From the NCBI RefSeq assembly GCF_037392515.1, contig NC_090291.1, forward strand, positions 26,522,001 through 26,586,000: a stretch of 64,000 nucleotides of DNA. The letters run 5' to 3'. The position numbers and the translations under genes are program-made. This DNA is from Haliotis asinina. Its lineage: Eukaryota; Mollusca; Gastropoda; Lepetellida; Haliotidae. Under the pieces are notes generated by a model. That model saw nothing but the letters and a program-made list of their open reading frames with translations. It was not told the origin of the DNA and made no database searches. Below, piece after piece: positions 55,501 through 63,973 of this stretch; position 1 is the stretch's first letter; each line of letters starts with the position of its first letter.

Positions 55501-57382
55501 TTTTTAAATTATTTGTCAGTATGATTTCCCTAAAATCTGAGTCACACTGCGAACACACCTTTGCAACACCAACCATCTTTCTTGACACTGTCAAGCTTAG
55601 TTGTAACGGCAGCTTTGCTGATTGGCTACTGAGGGAATGCAGAACCAGCAAAGGGAATTAATAAAGTATGGTTGAGCCATAGATGCATCCAGGATATAGT
55701 GGAGTATTGGTACCTACACACTGGAGATAACGAAGATGTGTCACTTTATGGTCTGTTTAACATCCACCCAAATCATCATGCGGGACTGTCGGTTGGAACT
55801 GGTCCCACCCTGGGCCAGACTTAACTTGTTACGGATCGCTGTGACATAACAACAAATTATCTTATGTCTTAAAATGATTCCAAGAATAGATGTCACATGG
55901 AGTCAAGAGTGAAAAAACCCAGTCTATGTAAACTTAGTCTCAGTGTTATTTGTTACACTCCACCACTGAGTCTAACAAAGCCTAGTAGAAGGTTGTGTCA
56001 GGTAACCTTAGAGCGACCTATGACTGCCCAATCAATAGTGAGACGGTTAAATAGATTTAACCAATCAGACAATGGCTGCTACTCAGGGATCGGAGGGACT
56101 TACAAAATATTCAGGTCACTGACACAAACAAAAATACACAGTTATTTGACCGGCAGTATATACGCTTTGACATGGTTACCATTTGCTAATATTTCCGCAA
56201 GATGATATCCTTGAATATGGCCCTAATCACTATTTTCAGCGACTGTTTACTCACTGTTGTCATGGTTGTATCGTGCACCGTATGCATCACCCGGAAACAA
56301 TCGTACGCTAAATAGCATTCGGAATTGTTCGGGTATGAACCTTTTCAAGATAAAAAGTTCAAAATGTATGTGCAAATGACCACTTTCGCGATTTGGTAAA
56401 CTGTGTTCTGATTGGTCAGTCTGAAAGGCTACCTGACCCGACCTCCTATAAGGTTTTGTTAGACTCAGCAGTCGAGTGTAACGAAAAGTACTGAGGCTAA
56501 GTTTACTTAGACTGGAAAAAAAAACATACTTTTCAAATACTGCAACAGAAAAACACAAGGGCCAAAGAGTACTGATAGTTTCGTCTTCATTTCAGCAAGG
56601 TCGTTTCTTCAGCTACATGGGTTTGGATGGCTACATGCTGGCCAACCTGACCTGTGGAATGTCCCCAGTCACGTCCATCATGGAAGCAACACAGCAGGTC
56701 AGTCACCCATCATGGCATGTTTAGCTGTGTCAGCAGTGATTTAGCTTAACCCGCCCATTTAATCATGGAGTGGAACATATGTAGTTGTATGTCCTGTTTG
56801 ATGATCTTGCATGTGCGGTATAATTGAAATCAAATGTCAACATGCTGTATCATTGAAATTAAATATAACATGCAGAATGTATTCATGGGTGATGGAGGAA
56901 CACAATGAACACACACCCATGAAACACAGACTCAGAAGATGCAGGACAATACATATTGCACTCCTCTTGTCCATGGTCCACCAGTCATCTCCACCTACAC
57001 ACTCTTAAGGGGAAGTGCTTGTGTCAGGTCATCTATGTTGTCATGTTCGTTAGATCTCTTTTTTCAGTGTGATTTTAGTATCTATTCATTTACTATCCTG
57101 CAGAAAATAAATAAAATGGGTAATATATTTTATCCAAGTTTTAATAAATAACCAACTAAAAATGACAGAAAACAGATCAGCTGCTCACCCATCCCATCAT
57201 TTCTTGGATGAGCCATCCAAACATCTACCAGTTCCAACACTTCCATATTTGTGTTCCAGGTAGCCACAGTTGGATTGTTCCGTGTCATTTCACTGTTCTA
57301 TCTGGACTATTTTGACCGAATATGTCGTAAGTGTAAGTCTGAGAGAGAAACCAAAACTGGGGAGGAGAAGAAGACAAGTTGA
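43427..57382 (+). CDS. KDSR: KDSR, 3-ketodihydrosphingosine reductase (whole gene)
   Basis: The enzyme reduces 3-ketodihydrosphingosine to dihydrosphingosine with NADPH, the second step of sphingolipid synthesis, at the cytosolic face of the ER. Ten coding exons join to a 335-residue protein (the human enzyme has 332). There is an N-terminal membrane segment (residues 2-20), the cofactor loop TGGSSGIG (39-46), NCAG (122-125), catalytic Ser174 in VFVSSQAG, Tyr188 and Lys192 in YSASK, and a C-terminal hydrophobic region (about 296-310). The last four residues, KKTS, form a KKXX ER retrieval signal. The start was chosen because [10 protein letters not shown] precedes the conserved SPLIxPKPL and matches family length. 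All nine introns are phase 0; introns 3 and 7 have weak donors (GTTCAT, GTTTCG). Conserved phrases such as [11 protein letters not shown] and [15 protein letters not shown] make the identification secure. Confidence 0.95.
44262..44400 (+). mobile_element. SINE family A, 3' half, in KDSR intron 1
   Basis: CAATGCTCATGCTTTTGATGATTGGATTGTTTGGTTCAGACTCAATTATTTACAAACCG is followed by ACAGCTGGAGTATTGC and a CACTCATTTACTCC tail. It is degraded and lacks the first half. The rest of intron 1 (43,538-45,054) shows nothing else certain; 43,850-44,160 has several CCTGTCC/CCTCCACA-type words that may be an old dispersed repeat. Confidence 0.65.
45055..45144 (+). CDS. KDSR: KDSR coding exon 2 (residues 38-67)
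   Basis: The exon carries the Rossmann cofactor-binding loop [15 protein letters not shown] and SLLARNQ. The acceptor is TTGCTTCACAG and the donor GTAAGA. This glycine-rich loop defines the short-chain dehydrogenase/reductase superfamily. Confidence 0.95.
45340..45815 (+). repeat. 24-bp minisatellite in KDSR intron 2
   Basis: The unit ATGGTGTTGAAAGGTAACAG plus TAAT is cleanest from 45,540 to 45,815, with diverged copies back to about 45,340. Twenty-four bases equal eight codons, so both strands stay open: MVLKGNSN repeats on plus and LLPFNTIL on minus (a 204-codon frame). There is no evidence of translation; it lies within an intron. Confidence 0.9.
46390..49275 (+). pseudogene. Decayed SAP/SWIM/YqaJ transposon-type gene in intron 2
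   Basis: Plus-strand fragments appear in a consistent order. First is a SAP-like helix pair ([25 protein letters not shown], about 46,418-46,490). Next comes [24 protein letters not shown] (from 46,624), then a SWIM zinc finger spanning a GT-AG intron (46,739-47,127). The finger reads [19 protein letters not shown], where the first Cys codon of CxCx7CxH has become TGA. Then come [20 protein letters not shown] and, in another frame, [19 protein letters not shown] 134-codon stretch (47,659-48,063) leads into the YqaJ-type nuclease domain, with [13 protein letters not shown]. After an insertion it resumes with [32 protein letters not shown] and YHQLQ. LEIK supplies the E-x-K catalytic motif. Frameshifts and stops make it dead. 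Such SWIM-YqaJ proteins are common in mollusc genomes and usually mobile. Confidence 0.75.
48190..49034. mobile_element. 845-bp insertion splitting the YqaJ domain
   Basis: The YqaJ reading breaks at GGTATTTCA (48,181-48,189) and resumes at GGTACTTCA (49,035-49,043), a probable 9-bp target-site duplication with one mismatch. The insert ends (TGAAATGATA and TATCATAACA) are inverted repeats matching at 8 of 10 positions. No open transposase is inside, so it is probably non-autonomous. A 9-bp duplication would fit a MULE-type element, which is inference. Confidence 0.55.
49535..49795 (-). pseudogene. THAP zinc-finger domain relic
   Basis: Minus-strand reading [15 protein letters not shown]...[22 protein letters not shown]...[14 protein letters not shown] matches the THAP DNA-binding domain: Cys-x4-Cys at the start, a tryptophan in the middle, and the ICSxHF end. 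The last zinc ligand (His of CSKHF) is Gln here, which should abolish zinc binding. THAP domains occur in P-element and Kolobok-type transposases and their descendants. It lies just downstream of the YqaJ relic on the opposite strand, so it is either a separate element or part of one compound transposon. Confidence 0.7.
50671..50730 (+). CDS. KDSR: KDSR coding exon 3 (residues 68-87)
   Basis: The exon encodes [20 protein letters not shown], corresponding to the helix after the cofactor loop. The acceptor is TATGTTTTCAG. The donor is CAG|GTTCAT, which lacks the usual A at +3 and +4. The reading continues open for 22 codons beyond it, so read-through would add a short tail and stop. Confidence 0.88.
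51960..52580 (+). repeat. 50-bp minisatellite in KDSR intron 3
   Basis: GTTTAGCATTTCATTCAGGATATTCAC...GTGAGGTTAAGTGGG recurs with a 50-bp period at 52,111, 52,161, 52,211 and 52,261. More diverged copies run to about 52,570, and an isolated one lies at about 51,395-51,435. A few units have lost or gained bases, giving 39-60 bp spacing. Confidence 0.85.
53018..53083 (+). CDS. KDSR: KDSR coding exon 4 (residues 88-109)
   Basis: The exon encodes [22 protein letters not shown], with the conserved acidic D of the ADLS segment that contacts the adenine side of the cofactor in short-chain reductases. The acceptor is GTTGTTGCAG and the donor GTAGAG. Confidence 0.93.
53316..53411 (+). CDS. KDSR: KDSR coding exon 5 (residues 110-141)
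   Basis: The exon includes [21 protein letters not shown] is the family form of the NNAG motif that supports the central sheet and active site. The acceptor is TTCTATCAG and the donor GTACAA. Confidence 0.95.
53736..53927 (+). CDS. KDSR: KDSR coding exon 6 (residues 142-205), catalytic
   Basis: The largest exon. It carries [13 protein letters not shown], the catalytic serine in [15 protein letters not shown], and the YSASK Tyr/Lys pair. It ends SLHME before donor GTGACT. The exon reads on into its intron for some 35 codons before a stop. Confidence 0.96.
54547..54630 (+). CDS. KDSR: KDSR coding exon 7 (residues 206-233)
   Basis: The exon encodes [20 protein letters not shown] and FAEEQKSK, the substrate-loop region typical of KDSR. 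The donor is AAG|GTTTCG, again lacking the +3/+4 consensus. Confidence 0.94.
54950..55033 (+). CDS. KDSR: KDSR coding exon 8 (residues 234-261)
   Basis: The exon encodes [20 protein letters not shown] and KTIIKDAV. The acceptor is ATCTCTTACAG and the donor GTAAGC. Confidence 0.94.
55919..56515. mobile_element. About 600-bp element with long terminal inverted repeats
   Basis: The left end CCAGTCTATGTAAACTTAG and the complement of the right end (CCAGTCTAAGTAAACTTAG, near 56,497-56,515) match. The similarity continues inward for about 110 bp: TCTCAGT, TGTTACACTC, GAGTCTAACAAA, GTCAGGTAACCTT and CCAATCA. No transposase frame is present, so it is a non-autonomous foldback or MITE-like element lying in KDSR intron 8. 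The flanks are A-rich. Confidence 0.75.
56596..56697 (+). CDS. KDSR: KDSR coding exon 9 (residues 262-295)
   Basis: The exon encodes [20 protein letters not shown] and [14 protein letters not shown], highly characteristic of KDSR. The acceptor is TTCATTTCAG and the donor GTCAGT. Confidence 0.96.
57260..57382 (+). CDS. KDSR: KDSR coding exon 10 (residues 296-335) with stop
   Basis: The exon encodes [20 protein letters not shown], a membrane-associated segment, followed by a basic and acidic tail ending GEEKKTS. Lysines at -4 and -3 give a KKXX retrieval signal, consistent with an ER enzyme whose tail faces the cytosol. Confidence 0.95.
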   Translation, partial: VATVGLFRVISLFYLDYFDRICRKCKSERETKTGEEKKTS

Positions 57383-57841
57383 TTATCTTGCATAACAACC
57401 ACCACTGCATGCTATCTTGTACAGATAGCATCTTGGACAGTACTATCAATTTTACTCATGTCATTTTCCAAAGCTGACTTTGATCCTCTGGCTTCCAACT
57501 TTTAATGGACTCCCAGCTAAACCATGTTTCCTAAACCTTGTGTGACAACATTATTTCATTTTATAACATTATATCAGGAAGTTGCAGCAATATTACATGC
57601 ACTGATCGAAAAAGACACTGGCCCACTAGCCAAATGCTGGCTGATGGTGAATGGGCACAGTAATACATTTATAAAGCTATCCCAACTCGCTTGCTGTAAA
57701 ACTCAGATAATTTGTTCTTTATTTTTTGTGAAATTGATGAATCAAACAGTTGTGAAGGACTGCATTTGTTCTCAAGTTTAATTTTTGCACTAGAAGTGAG
57801 ATGCACATTAGAGTAGTGTTTTTTCCAAATTATATTTATAG

Positions 57842-57847
57842 AATAAA
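57842..57847 (+). terminator. KDSR: KDSR polyadenylation signal candidate
   Basis: AATAAA lies 460 bp after the stop codon, followed by a T/G-rich run (TTTGTGTTTGTTTC) that suits a downstream element. Earlier AATAAA-like words at about 57,104-57,115 lie in the intron before exon 10 and are not expected to act. Confidence 0.5.
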
Positions 57848-58475
57848 GAAAGAAATCTTAGTTTTGTGTTTGTTTCATTTATACTGTTTCCAGCAACAAT
57901 AACCTACCATCTTCGATTACCAAATATCACACCAGTTCATACTGTTAACATTATACAGAATGTTAAAACAAAGTACTTTGCCTCTGCATATATTCTGCAA
58001 CTTTACCATCTGGACTGACATTGGACAAACCTCTGGTATCATCATGTAAAGGGATGCAACTCCAAACTGTTAGCTTTTCCTAGAGGATGCAGATGCGAGG
58101 TGTACAAAGAAAAATGACAGCTAAATCCCTAAGATACATTTTTAACAAACTTTGATTTATTACATAAAATATAACATGTTCAAATACATGGAACACAAAT
58201 ATTTCTACAATTAGCCACAACTCAATGGATTCTTAATGAACAGTTTATTTCCTGATGGCCTTGACTCATTAATGTGAGTTTCATTTTTTAAGATATTTTT
58301 ATATTAATACTTGTCTGTGCAGGAGGTACTGAAAATTGTAATTATTGTTATATATTGTTATTTTTATACTATCTGAAATCATGAATAGATTATGTTTCAG
58401 TTGTTCTTTGCTTTATTGACCAGTTAGTCATGGAGACAGCTCTCAGTCCATGGCCCACTGTAGCAAGTCCCAGAC

Positions 58476-58690
58476 CCCCTGAAGATCCAGGGTTAAAACT
58501 GGTCTTCAGTAATCCATGCTTGTCGGTAGAGGTGACTGAGAGGATCAGGTGGTCATGATATCCCAAATGCATAGATCGATGCTGATGATGCTGATCACAG
58601 GATTGTCTGGCCCAGGCTCAATTATTTACAGACCCCACAATACAGCTGGATTATTCTTGAGTGCAGCGTTACACAACAAGCCAAAGACTG
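58476..58690 (+). mobile_element. SINE family A, near full length
   Basis: CCCCTGAAGATCCAGGGTTAAAACTGGTCTTCAG...CTTGTCGGTAGAGGTGACTGAG...GATCGATGCTGATGATGCTGATCACAGGATTGTCTGG...AATTATTTACAGACC...GAGTGCAGCGTTACACAA covers the whole family consensus, diverged. It lies between the convergent 3' ends of KDSR and POP4. Confidence 0.75.
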
Positions 58691-58951
58691 CCTGATGACA
58701 TATTCACCAGACATGACAGTGTTGGATAGAACACACACTATACAATAAGCAAGGCAATGGTATCATCAGACTGTTATATCAAAAGTTATTGTCTGTCACA
58801 TATCACATTAAAATTTTTTGGCCCACTGTAGTTGGTTAGGAAGGTTGCCATTCATTCAGAAACAGACGCTTTGCTCGAGGGATAGCAGGCCACACTGAAG
58901 CCTTTACTTCATATGGCATCAGTTCCTGAGTTAAATTTGACGATCAGCCAT

Positions 58952-59088
58952 TTACAGGTCAATAGTTGCTTTACTCTTGAAGCGGCGACTTGGCCTCTCT
59001 GCAGTCTTCACCTTGAAGTGGTTACCATGTACAGTAAACTGAAACCCCTCCACCTTCACGGTGAACACACTGTTCCGTTTGGGGATGT
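58952..59088 (-). CDS. POP4: POP4 last exon with stop
   Basis: The exon encodes (D)IPKRNSVFTVKVEGFQFTV, HGNHFKVKTAERPSRRFKSK and ATIDL then TAA. The acceptor on the minus strand is ATGTCTTCCAG. The C-terminal KATIDL is diagnostic of POP4. Confidence 0.95.
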
Positions 59089-61586
59089 CTGGAAGACATA
59101 ACAAGGCAGTGAAGAGAAATGGCAAACAGGACTGGGTTTCTTTATACAAAGCGCTTAGCCTTTATAAAACCGTAACCCACATACAATTTTTATGAAGTTT
59201 TACCCTTTGTCACTCCAATTAATTGTCCACTTTTAGGTTAGTTTCACAGCACAAAAAGTTATTTCAACATCTGTTGAGGAGGAGGAGGTCCTGTGTCCCA
59301 CAATACCTTTGACTCTGTTGTCAGCTGTGATGATCTGAAACATGTTGCGAGATTCCTTCAACACTATCCCAGTCATACCCACATAGGATGCACACTTGGA
59401 CCTTTGTACTGAGATGATGCAGCCATGGAGGTCAGCTTTCATAAACTTCACGGTGGCTGTCATGTGGTTCTTTTCATTCAATCTTAAAAAAAGAAAAGCG
59501 TTATAAGTCCACAATACTAATATTTGATTCCATCCATTTTTTTTCACAAATATTCTTTCTTAAAACATTGTAAAAGTCAATGATCTACTGAGTGACATGA
59601 TTCACATATAGCATATATGTGTGATTGGATGGTATGAGGTTAATGTCATTAAGGTAGAGGTCAACACACATCGCTGGTTTTCAACAAACATGGAGACCTA
59701 GGGCTATGTGTTATCAGGTGTATATGAAAATCTAATGATATGTCAACTAGTACCTGACTTGCATCTTAGAAAGTAAGCATCACAAGTACATTTAAGAGTA
59801 CACCATACAAAGCACTGACCACAATCAATACCGCTGACTCCTGCTAGAGGATTCCAAGGTGTAGGACACCATGCTCTACTCAAAGAGTGAACAAAAACAC
59901 CAACTTGATATTTGGAGGTCTGCCAGCACATATTTCAGTATTCCAAATCGCTTCTCACTGTCACAAGGACTCACAGTCGCCAATGAATAATTAACTGTGA
60001 TGTGACAAAACCCATAATGACAGATACAAATGGAATAGAATACACATGACGCTTAATTCTGTAAAAAAAGACCTCACCCCATGAGGTCACTGGTGAAATA
60101 AACCTCTGACTTACACTGCAGGTGAAAGAAATCAGTTGAGTACTTGCTTATGGCTGCAGTCAGCATTACCCCAGTTGTACTACAGCAGACTGAAAGTAGT
60201 CCCATAACTGCAAACAAGTGATCAGAAGCATGATTCATGTAGTCGGATGATTATGATCCATAACTATTCAACCACATGAAGCACCACATGTTCTGCCTTG
60301 GGATCTTCACCAGTGGAAATGTACAAGAAAATATCCACTACACATCATGATCATAAGATTACTCACTGCTGGAAGTCTATGAGATCTTTCATGTAGCTTG
60401 TCCACAGGGCGTGCAGGGGGAGATAATCCTCATACCTATGTGCAGTAACAAAATCAGAATCTCACAGACTTTACTGACAGATATATGCAAAACAATTCAA
60501 ATAATGTCTTACACCTGTTATTAAGTCATTAATCAATCTGCTACACATGTTTCAATGATAAAAATACATACCTGCAACTCAAAAAGTTGGCCATCTAACC
60601 CACTCAGCCAATGCTGCCTCCACATGCTGACATTTATGTGACTGAGAGTATGGTATCAAATCCCAGATGGGATTCAAATCAACAAAAGCACTAGAATCTA
60701 TACTTTCCTGAGAAAGTGAAATCCTATATATTAAGAGAATATTTTCGTGTGAGCTTCAACATGTTAATTGTCAAAGTGATGGCATTTGTCAAATCACTTC
60801 TGAACTATGGTAGCTAACACATCCAAATAGGTCCAAGGTACTAAAGCTAACTGATGCAGTGGATAATCTATGATGAGCAACATCTGTTGAAAGAAGTTGT
60901 CATTTACTTTTGTTGATCCTTCTTAATATCAAACAGCTTGAGTCGCTTCCTGTCCTTGTTTGAGAGTCCTTTCTTGCCAACACAAGCATTCTTAACCTTC
61001 TTCCTCTTCTTGGCATCCAGAAACTCCACCTTGTGACTGAGGTCACCCTCCCCTTGCTGTAGTCTGCGCACTGGCAGGTGCTTCTCAAGGAAAGCTGTCA
61101 CGAAGCCTTGCTTCTTGATTGGCTGTAGAGCAGATTAATGCAAATGCAAGAACTTATGCATTAACCTGGCAGACTATAAAAGTTCACCATGTCTCATATT
61201 CTAAATAATGTTATGCATAGTCCTAACTGTAACAATGCATCAATATTTTATCATTGTCTTCATATACTGACACAATTCATACTTCCAGTGATATCTCATT
61301 ACTCATTTACATACATACATAGCCTGTAAATCAGATCATATTTCATTAGTCCACACCACTTTACGAACAATGGATAGCTTTGAAATCACACAGGCCAATA
61401 TTATTACTCTCTGTCTTTGATATTTTTGTTGCTATGGTTACAAGTCAAATCTGCAGTATACATTTGGTGGTCACAAACTGTACTTTCATCATGCTTGTCA
61501 GTAGAACTTAGCCTTTTTTCTTACTTTCAGTCCTAGTTCATGGCCATGTATTTTAACTGACAGTGGGAGTTGACTGTATAGAGTGT
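58952..61586 (-). CDS. POP4: POP4, RNase P/MRP subunit p29 (five exons resolved)
   Basis: The protein is the Rpp29/POP4 subunit of ribonuclease P and RNase MRP, which mature the 5' ends of tRNAs and process rRNA in the nucleus. Exons on the minus strand are 61,586-61,525, 61,122-60,908, 60,435-60,367, 59,482-59,307 and 59,088-58,952. Splicing them gives about 218 residues (the human protein has 220). The basic N-terminal region holds AKKRKKVKNA and GLSNKDRKRLKLFDIKKDQQ; then come LPLHALWTSYM and the p29 fold: MKADLHGCIISVQRSKCASY, VGMTGIVLKESRN, IITADNRVKDIPKRNSVFTV and RFKSKATIDL. Frames agree across all four junctions. The start codon is not found; the first resolved exon begins in phase 1, so exon 1 probably encodes only a few residues. 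KDSR lies tail-to-tail about 1.6 kb away (stop codon to stop codon). Confidence 0.93.
59307..59482 (-). CDS. POP4: POP4 exon, central p29 domain
   Basis: The exon encodes LNEKNHMTATVKFMKADLHG, CIISVQRSKCASYVGMTGIV and LKESRNMFQIITADNRVK, the Sm-like beta-barrel core. The acceptor is TTTTTTTAAG, an AAG-type acceptor rather than CAG/TAG; the donor is GTATTG. Confidence 0.95.
59489..60360. other. POP4 intron, nothing recognised
   Basis: No repeat or second gene is recognised in this intron. A 62-codon minus frame at 59,743-59,931 lacks any motif. Confidence 0.4.
60367..60435 (-). CDS. POP4: POP4 exon, YEDYLPLHALW segment
   Basis: The exon is 69 bp: one base completing the Lys codon, then YEDYLPLHALWTSYMKDLID plus FQ, then two bases of a Gln codon. 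The donor is GTGAGT. LPLHALW matches the conserved LPLHELW of vertebrate POP4. The exon is too short to stand out as an open frame. Confidence 0.92.
60600..60735 (+). mobile_element. tRNA-derived SINE (family C) in a POP4 intron
   Basis: The copy has GGTATCAAATCCCAGATGGG at the B-box position and the family tail TACTTTCCTGAGAAAGTGAAATCC, matching the element at 22,175. A second, shorter B-box-like GGGATTCAAATC follows immediately. Confidence 0.55.
60908..61122 (-). CDS. POP4: POP4 exon, basic N-terminal region
   Basis: The exon encodes PIKKQGFVTAFLEKHLPVRR and on to GLSNKDRKRLKLFDIKKDQQ plus two bases. The acceptor is GCTCTACAG and the donor GTAAAT. It lacks an in-frame ATG; the GTG within FVTAF is internal, because FVxAFL is conserved upstream sequence in the family. 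Confidence 0.92.
61525..61586 (-). CDS. POP4: POP4 first resolved exon (probable exon 2)
   Basis: The exon is 62 bp, begins two bases into a codon after acceptor TTGTTTCAG, encodes TLYSQLPLSVKIHGHELGLK and ends in phase 0 before GTAAGA. The following exon resumes in frame. TLYSQLP resembles the VIYHALSQ of human POP4. The placement is good by frame and splice sites, though similarity is weak. Confidence 0.7.
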
Positions 61587-61589
61587 CTG

Positions 61590-63870
61590 AAACAACAACA
61601 TGTTAAAGTGAACAGTGAACGTAATGGGGTTGTAGTCAAATAGGCAGAAGGATAAAAGGGCCGGGGCCAAAAATTAAGTGGACCGAAATCAAAAGTCAGA
61701 AAGGTGGAAATTGGGCGGAAAAGACGTGGGCTGTCCTTGGCCAGGTGTTCAAGATGTGATGTCTTACACTCAAGACCTTAAGTTCGTTTGCACTTAACTG
61801 ACTGACGTCTGTAAAACTCCTGTACTTTAACACTGCTTTCAACTTAGCACACCTATTACAAAATGCAAAGGCAATAGTGAACATGTGAGGACTGACATGC
61901 ATATATACAGACCCCATTCTGAACACCTGTCTCAGTGAAATAGCTGATGACATACAGTTAATGATATTAATGAAGTTTACAACTGCATTTAACTTTGATG
62001 TCATACTGTTAAAACACAAATCAAACCAAACATACAGTTTTATGTTGAATATGACTGATCTCAAGTCATTTATGAAACAAAGGCCGGGATTAGTTAAATA
62101 AGTATCTGAACAAGCGCTTGTATTTACACATCCACTGTCCTTCCTCAGTTCCTGCACATCTGCGAAGTAGCTTAAATCACCACAGAACATCAATTATTGA
62201 AAATCAAAGCTAAATGGATTTGTGGACTCGCCTATGAACTGTTGTCACACATCACTCGTAAATAATCTCCATAACAGCTTTTCTTTAAAGAGTGTTTACA
62301 CTATCAGTGAACCTACGACCAAACAGGAAACCATCGAGGGGATTTTTTATGGGTTGTAGTCAAATGGGCCGAATATTTGTTTAATTAGAAATAATTGTTC
62401 TAGGTAAGGTAATCAGTTTCACAATAATTTGCGACTACATGCGTAGAGCATGTAAATAATAGGAACTAGTCAAAAGGGTCAAATTCAAATGGACCAATGG
62501 AAAAACTCAAAAGGACCGAGGTGAAAGTCGAAAGGTCAGTGACAAAAAATCAAAATGGATGAGGTGAAAGTCACCACGGGTTGACAGAAAAAAAGTTTAG
62601 CAAGGTTTTACATTATTTATTGACACATATCGCATTGAAACATGTATGTCATCATATCATTAATTGCATCATCATCATTTATCAGGCCGGTCAGTGCTTC
62701 AGCCTCATGAATGAACAAATGATATACACAAGTTCACATCTGTTTATTATTCACACAGTGTCATACAACATATGTCATATCTGGGATTTCACTTTCTAAA
62801 TGGCATCGTGTAATCACACAATGTCATATTCTTAAAAAAATTGTAGTAATTTTAATAATTTTCATCATGCCTAAATATGTTTCACCCGAATAAGAACGCC
62901 CTTGTGGTGTAAATTAAATTACTTTAAGCCATCTGATAGTCAAAATGGACACACGACAAAATGGCCACAAAACTTCCAAGTCAAAATGGCCATACTAAAA
63001 ACACAAAATGACCACACAAAAAAGTCAAAATGGCCATACGTTATTTTATTATATTTTAACACTCATAGCATTTATAGTATTTGATACCAAAGTGTATAAA
63101 TGAGAAGAGAATTTATATCAAACAAAGTTTGATGTTTACTACACACAAACAAATTATTTTAAACAAATAACAAAACATATATGTATGTTGTCCAAACATC
63201 TTTTCACTGTTTATTTTTACTGTTTATCAGTTACTTCTAGTCAAAAACTTGATCATTCCAATAGTCATAGACTGGCCATGGGTGCTTCCTTCACCTGGAA
63301 AGTAAAGGAACAATTACAAAAGACACAAGGATTAACAATTAATTGAACAATGCTGGCCAGTTAGCGAGGTACTTCTAGATTCACATATTAATTAAAGTTA
63401 CGCAATGTATGTAATCATGTATTGATTAGTAAATAACGAGCCAATTAGAGGATAAGTGGACTGATCTCTTGAAGACTAAAATGGAAATAAACTGAAAAAG
63501 TATTATATAATACATTATAATGTTTGTCCTATATTTACAACTTTACATTACAAAGTATTTATACAGTAATAACGGACTACAATGAATTAACATTGCTTAT
63601 TAGATAATATAAAGTATGGCTCACCGTTGAAAACACATACAAAAATACCCAGATGTGACAAGCGACTGCAGTTTCGCCGATACGATGTTATAAACGCTAT
63701 TTTTGTTGGAAACACATAATACTTTTTTGTGAAATAGATGAATATACCTTTATCACTCAAGGTTAGCAAAATCAAAACTAAAAATGATATTAAAGATAAA
63801 AATTACGTTTTTGTCTTATACCGTCGAAAACCCCTAACACTGGGATATGATTATGTAATATATTTGAGAA
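61590..63870. other. POP4 5' region and intergenic DNA
   Basis: The POP4 first exon and promoter should lie here but cannot be fixed. A 165-codon minus frame (62,193-61,696) shows no known domain. Two stretches are listed separately as a degenerate repeat. A possible terminal exon on minus near 63,293-63,232 (after TTTACTTTCCAG, reading EGSTHGQSMTIGMIKFLTRSN then stop) cannot be tied to a gene. Confidence 0.35.
62460..63040. repeat. Scattered GTCAAAATGGCC-type degenerate repeats
   Basis: Words such as GTCAAAAGGGTC, TCAAATGGACC, CAAAAGGACCGAGG (62,465-62,575) and GTCAAAATGGCCATAC, GTCAAAATGGACAC, CAAAATGACCACAC (62,938-63,040) form two loose clusters. A third lies near 61,635-61,705. Units are too diverged to give a fixed period. 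Confidence 0.5.
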
Positions 63871-63882
63871 CAGGGGAAATAC

Positions 63883-63973
63883 CTTTTCGACATAGGTTTA
63901 TCCATAAGACTCGTTAGTAGAGGTTTTCCCTTCTGAGAGCCGGTCTCGAGAAGGGTGAACTTCTCTTCCACCT
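63883..63973 (-). CDS. Possible internal exon of an unidentified gene
   Basis: Between an acceptor-like GATTGTCAG and donor GTATTT, 91 bp encode VEEKFTLLETGSQKGKPLLT followed by SLMDKPMSK, flanked by partial codons (phase 2 at both ends). The KFTLxETGSxKGKPLL wording is reminiscent of the start of FLYWCH-type zinc-finger domains, but the domain's aromatic and Cys/His core is not visible in the window. The gene would extend past the right edge. Splicing directly to the possible exon at 63,293 would create a stop, so at least one exon is unplaced. Confidence 0.3.

Noticed and set aside
60904..61101. POP4 starting at the GTG codon within FVTAF
   Set aside because: Conserved family sequence continues upstream of this point and an acceptor lies 21 bases earlier; the codon is an internal valine.
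61696..62193. A 165-codon minus frame upstream of POP4
   Set aside because: No recognised domain, and it does not splice in phase to the POP4 exons without forcing.
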